Source: Clostridia bacterium | Lineage (GTDB): Bacteria; Bacillota_A; Clostridia; Christensenellales; Borkfalkiaceae | DNA length: 8,315 bases | Direction: 5' to 3' | NCBI GenBank assembly: GCA_017462505.1 | Contig: JAFTQY010000071.1 | Span: forward strand, 1 to 8,315 | Notes under the pieces: model-generated | The model's input: only the letters and a program-made list of their open reading frames with translations | What the model was told of the DNA's origin: nothing | Databases searched by the model: none | Program-made: the position numbers and the translations under genes | Shown here: positions 5,688 to 8,315 of the stretch, piece after piece | Position numbering within the stretch: position 1 is the first letter of the stretch | Layout: each line of letters begins with the position of its first letter

Positions 5688-8126
5688 TTAACAGCGCACG
5701 CCGTCGCGGTGCGTTTCGTCCATAGGCGGAACGACCTTGGTCTTGCGCGGTTTCTTCGTTGTTTTGGACTTGTCCGTTTGCTGATAAGCCGCTCCGTCTT
5801 CTAAAACCAGAGCGAACACCTCGTCCACGTCCGATACGGGCACGAAATGCACGTCCCGTTTTAAAACCTCGGGCAATTCGTCGATCTCGCTTGCGTTGCC
5901 CTGCGGAATGATCACCGTTTTAATGCCCAAACGCCGCGCCGCCAACGCCTTTTCTTTCAACCCGCCGATGGGCAAAACCTTGCCGCGCAGAGTAATTTCG
6001 CCCGTCATGGCGATATCGCCGCTCGCCTTTTTACCCGTCAACGCGGACAAAATCGCGGTCGCGATCGTAATGCCTGCGCTCGGCCCGTCCTTGGGGGTAG
6101 CCCCCTCGGGTACGTGGATATGCAGGTCGGTTTCAGTAAATTTCTGCGTAGGAATACCGTATTTTTCCGCATGCGCGCGGATAAAGGACAGAGCGGCAAG
6201 CGCGGATTCTTTCATCACGTCGCCGAGTTTCCCCGTCAGGTTGCTCTCGCCGTTGCCTTGCAGTGTCGTACATTCCACCGTCAGCGTCGTGCCGCCGACC
6301 GCCGTCCAAGCCAAGCCCGTCACCGCGCCGATCTCCGCGCTCCGCTTTTCGTCGTCCTTTTTATAGCGCGGCGCGCCCAAAAGCTCGATCACTTTCGCGC
6401 TGTCCACCGTCACCAAAGGCAGGGTTTTGTCCTTTGCGTACTGCACCGCGATCTTGCGGCAAAGACTGCCTACGGTGCGCTCCAAGGTACGCACGCCCGC
6501 CTCGCGGGTATACCCGTCGATCGCCGTTACGATACCGTCCGCAGTAAAGCTCGCATTGTTGTCCGTCAAGCCGTTCGCCGCCAGTTGCTTGGGCACGAGA
6601 TACCGCCGCGCGATCTCTGTTTTTTCTTCCATGGTATAGCCCGACAGCTCGATAATTTCCATACGGTCGCGTAAAGGACCGGGGATCGTATCCAAACTGT
6701 TCGCCGTTGTGATGAACATGACCTTGCTCAAATCGTACGGCGCTTCCAAATAGCGGTCGCGGAAGGTCGCGTTCTGTTCGGGATCAAGCACCTCTAAAAG
6801 TGCGCTGGCGGGGTCGCCGTGCATGTCTGACGTGATCTTGTCGATCTCGTCGAGCAAGAAAACGGGGTTGATCGAGCCCGCGTTCTTCATGCCGTAGAGA
6901 ATACGCCCCGGCATAGCGCCGATATACGTGCGGCGATGACCGCGGATTTCCGCCTCGTCTTTCACGCCGCCAAGGCTCATGCGGACGAATTTTCTATTTA
7001 ACGCCCGCGCGATCGATTGCGCGATACTCGTCTTACCAACGCCGGGAGGGCCGACAAAGCACAAAATGGGCGCTTTCATGCTCCCCGTCAGTTTCAAAAC
7101 GGCAAGATATTCGGTGATACGCTCCTTGATTTTTTCCAAACCGTAATGGTCTTTATCCAAAACGGCAATACAATCGGCGAGATTTTCCGTGTCCGTCGTT
7201 TCTTCCGTCCAAGGCAACGCCAAAACCTGTTCCAAATACCCCGTGATTACGGTATACTCGGCGGAGGACGAGGGCATTTTACCCAACCGTCCAACCTCTT
7301 TCAGGCATTTTTCTTCCAAATCCTTGGGCAGCTTTTTCGCCAAGATCTTTTCGCGCAACTCCTCTTCTTCCTTATCGTCGTCGCCAAGCTCCGTATGGAT
7401 CGCCTTGACCTGCTCGCGCAGGAAATATTCCTTTTGGTTTTTGTCGATATTTTGGCGCACCGCCGTTGCGATCTTCTTTTCGATTTTGGAAATTTCCAGC
7501 TCGTCGTTGAGGCATTGTTCAAAGCGTTTCAGCCGCTCGATCACCCTGTTCTCTTCCAAGAGCTGTTGCTTGATCTCCAAGCGCACGCGCATCGCCGAGA
7601 GCGCGATATCCACGTATTCGTCCGCGTCCTGACAGCGTTCTAATCTGCCCGCCGTTTCCTTGGCGATCTTGCCGTCGGTGGAAAGCACGTCCTTGACCAG
7701 CGCTTTTGCCGTGCGCAGGTACGCCTCTTCCAAAACCTCGTCGCCGCGTACGCTCTCAAACGGGTCGCAAACGGCGTACATGTACCCGCTTTCCGCGTCA
7801 AAATTCACGCCGCGCGCTTTTGCGCGGTATAAGCCCTCGCACAGTACGCGGATAACCCCGCCCGTAAGCTGAGCCACTTGCTTGATCCTCGCCACGCACC
7901 CGACGGTGTAAACGTCGGCGGGGGTGATATTATCCTTTTCCGTTTCGCGCTGGGTCAAAATGAGCACCATGCGGTCGGTTGCGGACGCGCGGTCGATGGC
8001 TTTGAGGGTCATGTCCCGTCCGACCTCAAACGATACGTTGGTGTGCGGAAACGCCACCTTGCCGCGCAGGGGCACGATGGGTAAAAGGTTGGTTGTTTTT
8101 CGTTCTTTTTCCGTGTAATTTTCCAT
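5688..8126 (-). CDS. lon: ATP-dependent protease Lon (LonA type)
   Basis: An 812-residue cytoplasmic AAA+ serine protease that unfolds and degrades damaged and regulatory proteins as a hexamer. The substrate-binding LonN domain starts at LLPIVPLRGKVAFPHTNV (14-31) and runs to about 205. A coiled, charged region follows (about 205-255). The AAA+ module has Walker A GPPGVGKT (359-366), Walker B VFLLDE (422-427), sensor-1 Asn476 and GPLRDR (483-488). The protease domain carries PKDGPSAG with catalytic Ser683, and GGLKEK with catalytic Lys726, 43 residues apart as in E. coli Lon (S679/K722). The core ends near LEDGAA (780) and is followed by an extra basic tail of about 32 residues (KSKTTKKPRKTK). 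The length is otherwise typical. The ATG at 8126 is the only sensible start, yet no proper ribosome binding site precedes it; the nearest G run is 14 bases upstream. It is probably the first gene of a lon-engB operon with its own promoter. Confidence 0.97.
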   Translation of the reverse strand: MENYTEKERKTTNLLPIVPLRGKVAFPHTNVSFEVGRDMTLKAIDRASATDRMVLILTQRETEKDNITPADVYTVGCVARIKQVAQLTGGVIRVLCEGLYRAKARGVNFDAESGYMYAVCDPFESVRGDEVLEEAYLRTAKALVKDVLSTDGKIAKETAGRLERCQDADEYVDIALSAMRVRLEIKQQLLEENRVIERLKRFEQCLNDELEISKIEKKIATAVRQNIDKNQKEYFLREQVKAIHTELGDDDKEEEELREKILAKKLPKDLEEKCLKEVGRLGKMPSSSAEYTVITGYLEQVLALPWTEETTDTENLADCIAVLDKDHYGLEKIKERITEYLAVLKLTGSMKAPILCFVGPPGVGKTSIAQSIARALNRKFVRMSLGGVKDEAEIRGHRRTYIGAMPGRILYGMKNAGSINPVFLLDEIDKITSDMHGDPASALLEVLDPEQNATFRDRYLEAPYDLSKVMFITTANSLDTIPGPLRDRMEIIELSGYTMEEKTEIARRYLVPKQLAANGLTDNNASFTADGIVTAIDGYTREAGVRTLERTVGSLCRKIAVQYAKDKTLPLVTVDSAKVIELLGAPRYKKDDEKRSAEIGAVTGLAWTAVGGTTLTVECTTLQGNGESNLTGKLGDVMKESALAALSFIRAHAEKYGIPTQKFTETDLHIHVPEGATPKDGPSAGITIATAILSALTGKKASGDIAMTGEITLRGKVLPIGGLKEKALAARRLGIKTVIIPQGNASEIDELPEVLKRDVHFVPVSDVDEVFALVLEDGAAYQQTDKSKTTKKPRKTKVVPPMDETHRDGVRC

Positions 8127-8133
8127 AGTATTT

Positions 8134-8161
8134 ATTATTACCCCGATCGGGCGTTTTTCAA
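8134..8161 (-). promoter_or_regulatory. Candidate lon promoter with start point at or beside the start codon
   Basis: On the minus strand, TTGAAA (8156-8161, 5 of 6 matches to consensus) and AATAAT (8134-8139, 5 of 6) are separated by 16 bases. Transcription would begin about seven bases further on, next to the ATG at 8126. Alternative -10 registers in the AT-rich stretch 8129-8140 are possible. Together with the missing ribosome binding site, this suggests a leaderless or near-leaderless lon mRNA. The call rests on sequence alone. Confidence 0.45.
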
Positions 8162-8165
8162 ACGC
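8142..8165. promoter_or_regulatory. Two abutting palindromes in the lon promoter (candidate operator)
   Basis: CCCGATCGGG (8142-8151) is a perfect 10-base palindrome. It abuts a second inverted repeat, GCGTTT-TTC-AAACGC (8151-8165), sharing base 8151. They cover the -35 element and spacer of the candidate lon promoter, where a repressor would block RNA polymerase. They do not match the CIRCE, CtsR or HAIR heat-shock operators as I know them. The second repeat could alternatively be a small hairpin at an RNA end. Confidence 0.45.
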
Positions 8166-8176
8166 TGTGAAAGGAC

Positions 8177-8202
8177 AAAAAAGGGTGGAAAGATTTCCAC
8201 CC
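8177..8202 (-). terminator. Rho-independent terminator of the gene upstream of lon
   Basis: GGGTGGAAA (8183-8191) and TTTCCACCC (8194-8202) form a perfect, tightly closed stem. On the minus strand it is followed by six T (8182-8177). It lies 20 bases past the stop of the upstream minus-strand gene and separates it from lon, which supports an independent lon promoter. Confidence 0.88.
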
Positions 8203-8221
8203 GAATTTTGCTGTGTATGCT

Positions 8222-8315
8222 TTAATTGTTTTTGCTTTCGTCCGTTTCTTTGTCCGTGTCCGCAGGATTGGTCGAGCCGTAGGAATATTTATAATTGTAG
8301 TAATAATACTTCTTA
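8222..8315 (-). CDS. C-terminal tail of a minus-strand protein, probably a CpsD/CapB-type tyrosine kinase (BY-kinase)
   Basis: Only the last 30 codons and the stop (8222-8224) are in the window; the rest lies beyond the right edge. The visible end begins KKYYYYNYKYSYG and continues with a polar, acidic stretch ending DESKNN. Clusters of Tyr at the extreme C-terminus are characteristic of bacterial BY-kinases of the CpsD/CapB/EpsB type, which autophosphorylate this cluster and control capsule or exopolysaccharide chain length with a Wzz-like membrane partner. No kinase motif is visible here, so the call rests on the tail alone. Other Tyr-rich tails, for example in secreted or membrane proteins, are possible. 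The reading frame itself is supported by its position just before a strong terminator. Confidence 0.6.
   Translation of the reverse strand, partial: KKYYYYNYKYSYGSTNPADTDKETDESKNN

Noticed and set aside
7017..7643. A 208-codon plus-strand open frame opposite lon
   Set aside because: It is the antisense shadow of the Lon AAA+ and coiled regions; no start signal and an implausible composition.

Overview
The window looks like a chromosomal segment of an uncultured member of the Bacillota, probably a clostridial-type gut or anaerobic lineage. The reasons are a SpoVB-type flippase followed directly by a YabN-type methylase/MazG fusion (the yabM-yabN order of Bacillus), a lonA-engB pair, a tyrosine-rich protein tail typical of Gram-positive BY-kinases, and strong AGGAG-type ribosome binding sites. 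Apart from the left 0.8 kb the sequence is GC-rich (for example 36 G/C among bases 2521-2580). The left edge is very AT-rich (14 G/C among the first 60 bases). Lineage is inferred from gene content only.

Layout. Bases 1-661 hold the 5' part of an unrecognised AT-rich gene on the minus strand, with its own promoter (715-743). It lies just beyond the 3' end of a tRNA-Gly(CCC) gene (878-952, minus strand), which has a perfect-consensus promoter (964-992) and a hairpin terminator (819-868). An abrupt composition change at the 3' end of a tRNA is the classic layout of an integrated genomic island. To the right, on the plus strand, come a SpoVB-like flippase (1099-2472), a MazG-family NTP pyrophosphohydrolase with an N-terminal methylase-like domain (2478-3917) and a tRNA-dihydrouridine synthase (3948-4901). 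The spacing is tight (5 and 30 bp), so they are probably one operon. A bidirectional terminator (4920-4950) separates them from a convergent minus-strand pair, engB (4963-5640) and lon (5688-8126), transcribed lon first. Upstream of lon are two abutting palindromes in a candidate promoter, then the terminator and last 30 residues of another minus-strand gene (8222-8315) whose tyrosine-rich tail suggests a CpsD/CapB-type tyrosine kinase.

How the genes work together. Most of the window is housekeeping: envelope lipid-linked precursor transport (SpoVB-like), nucleotide pool cleaning (MazG), tRNA modification (Dus), ribosome assembly (EngB), proteolytic quality control (Lon) and probably capsule/exopolysaccharide control (BY-kinase tail). 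The only accessory-looking DNA is the left edge. I see no complete new system. The candidate for something undescribed is the AT-rich gene at 1-661 and whatever lies beyond base 1.
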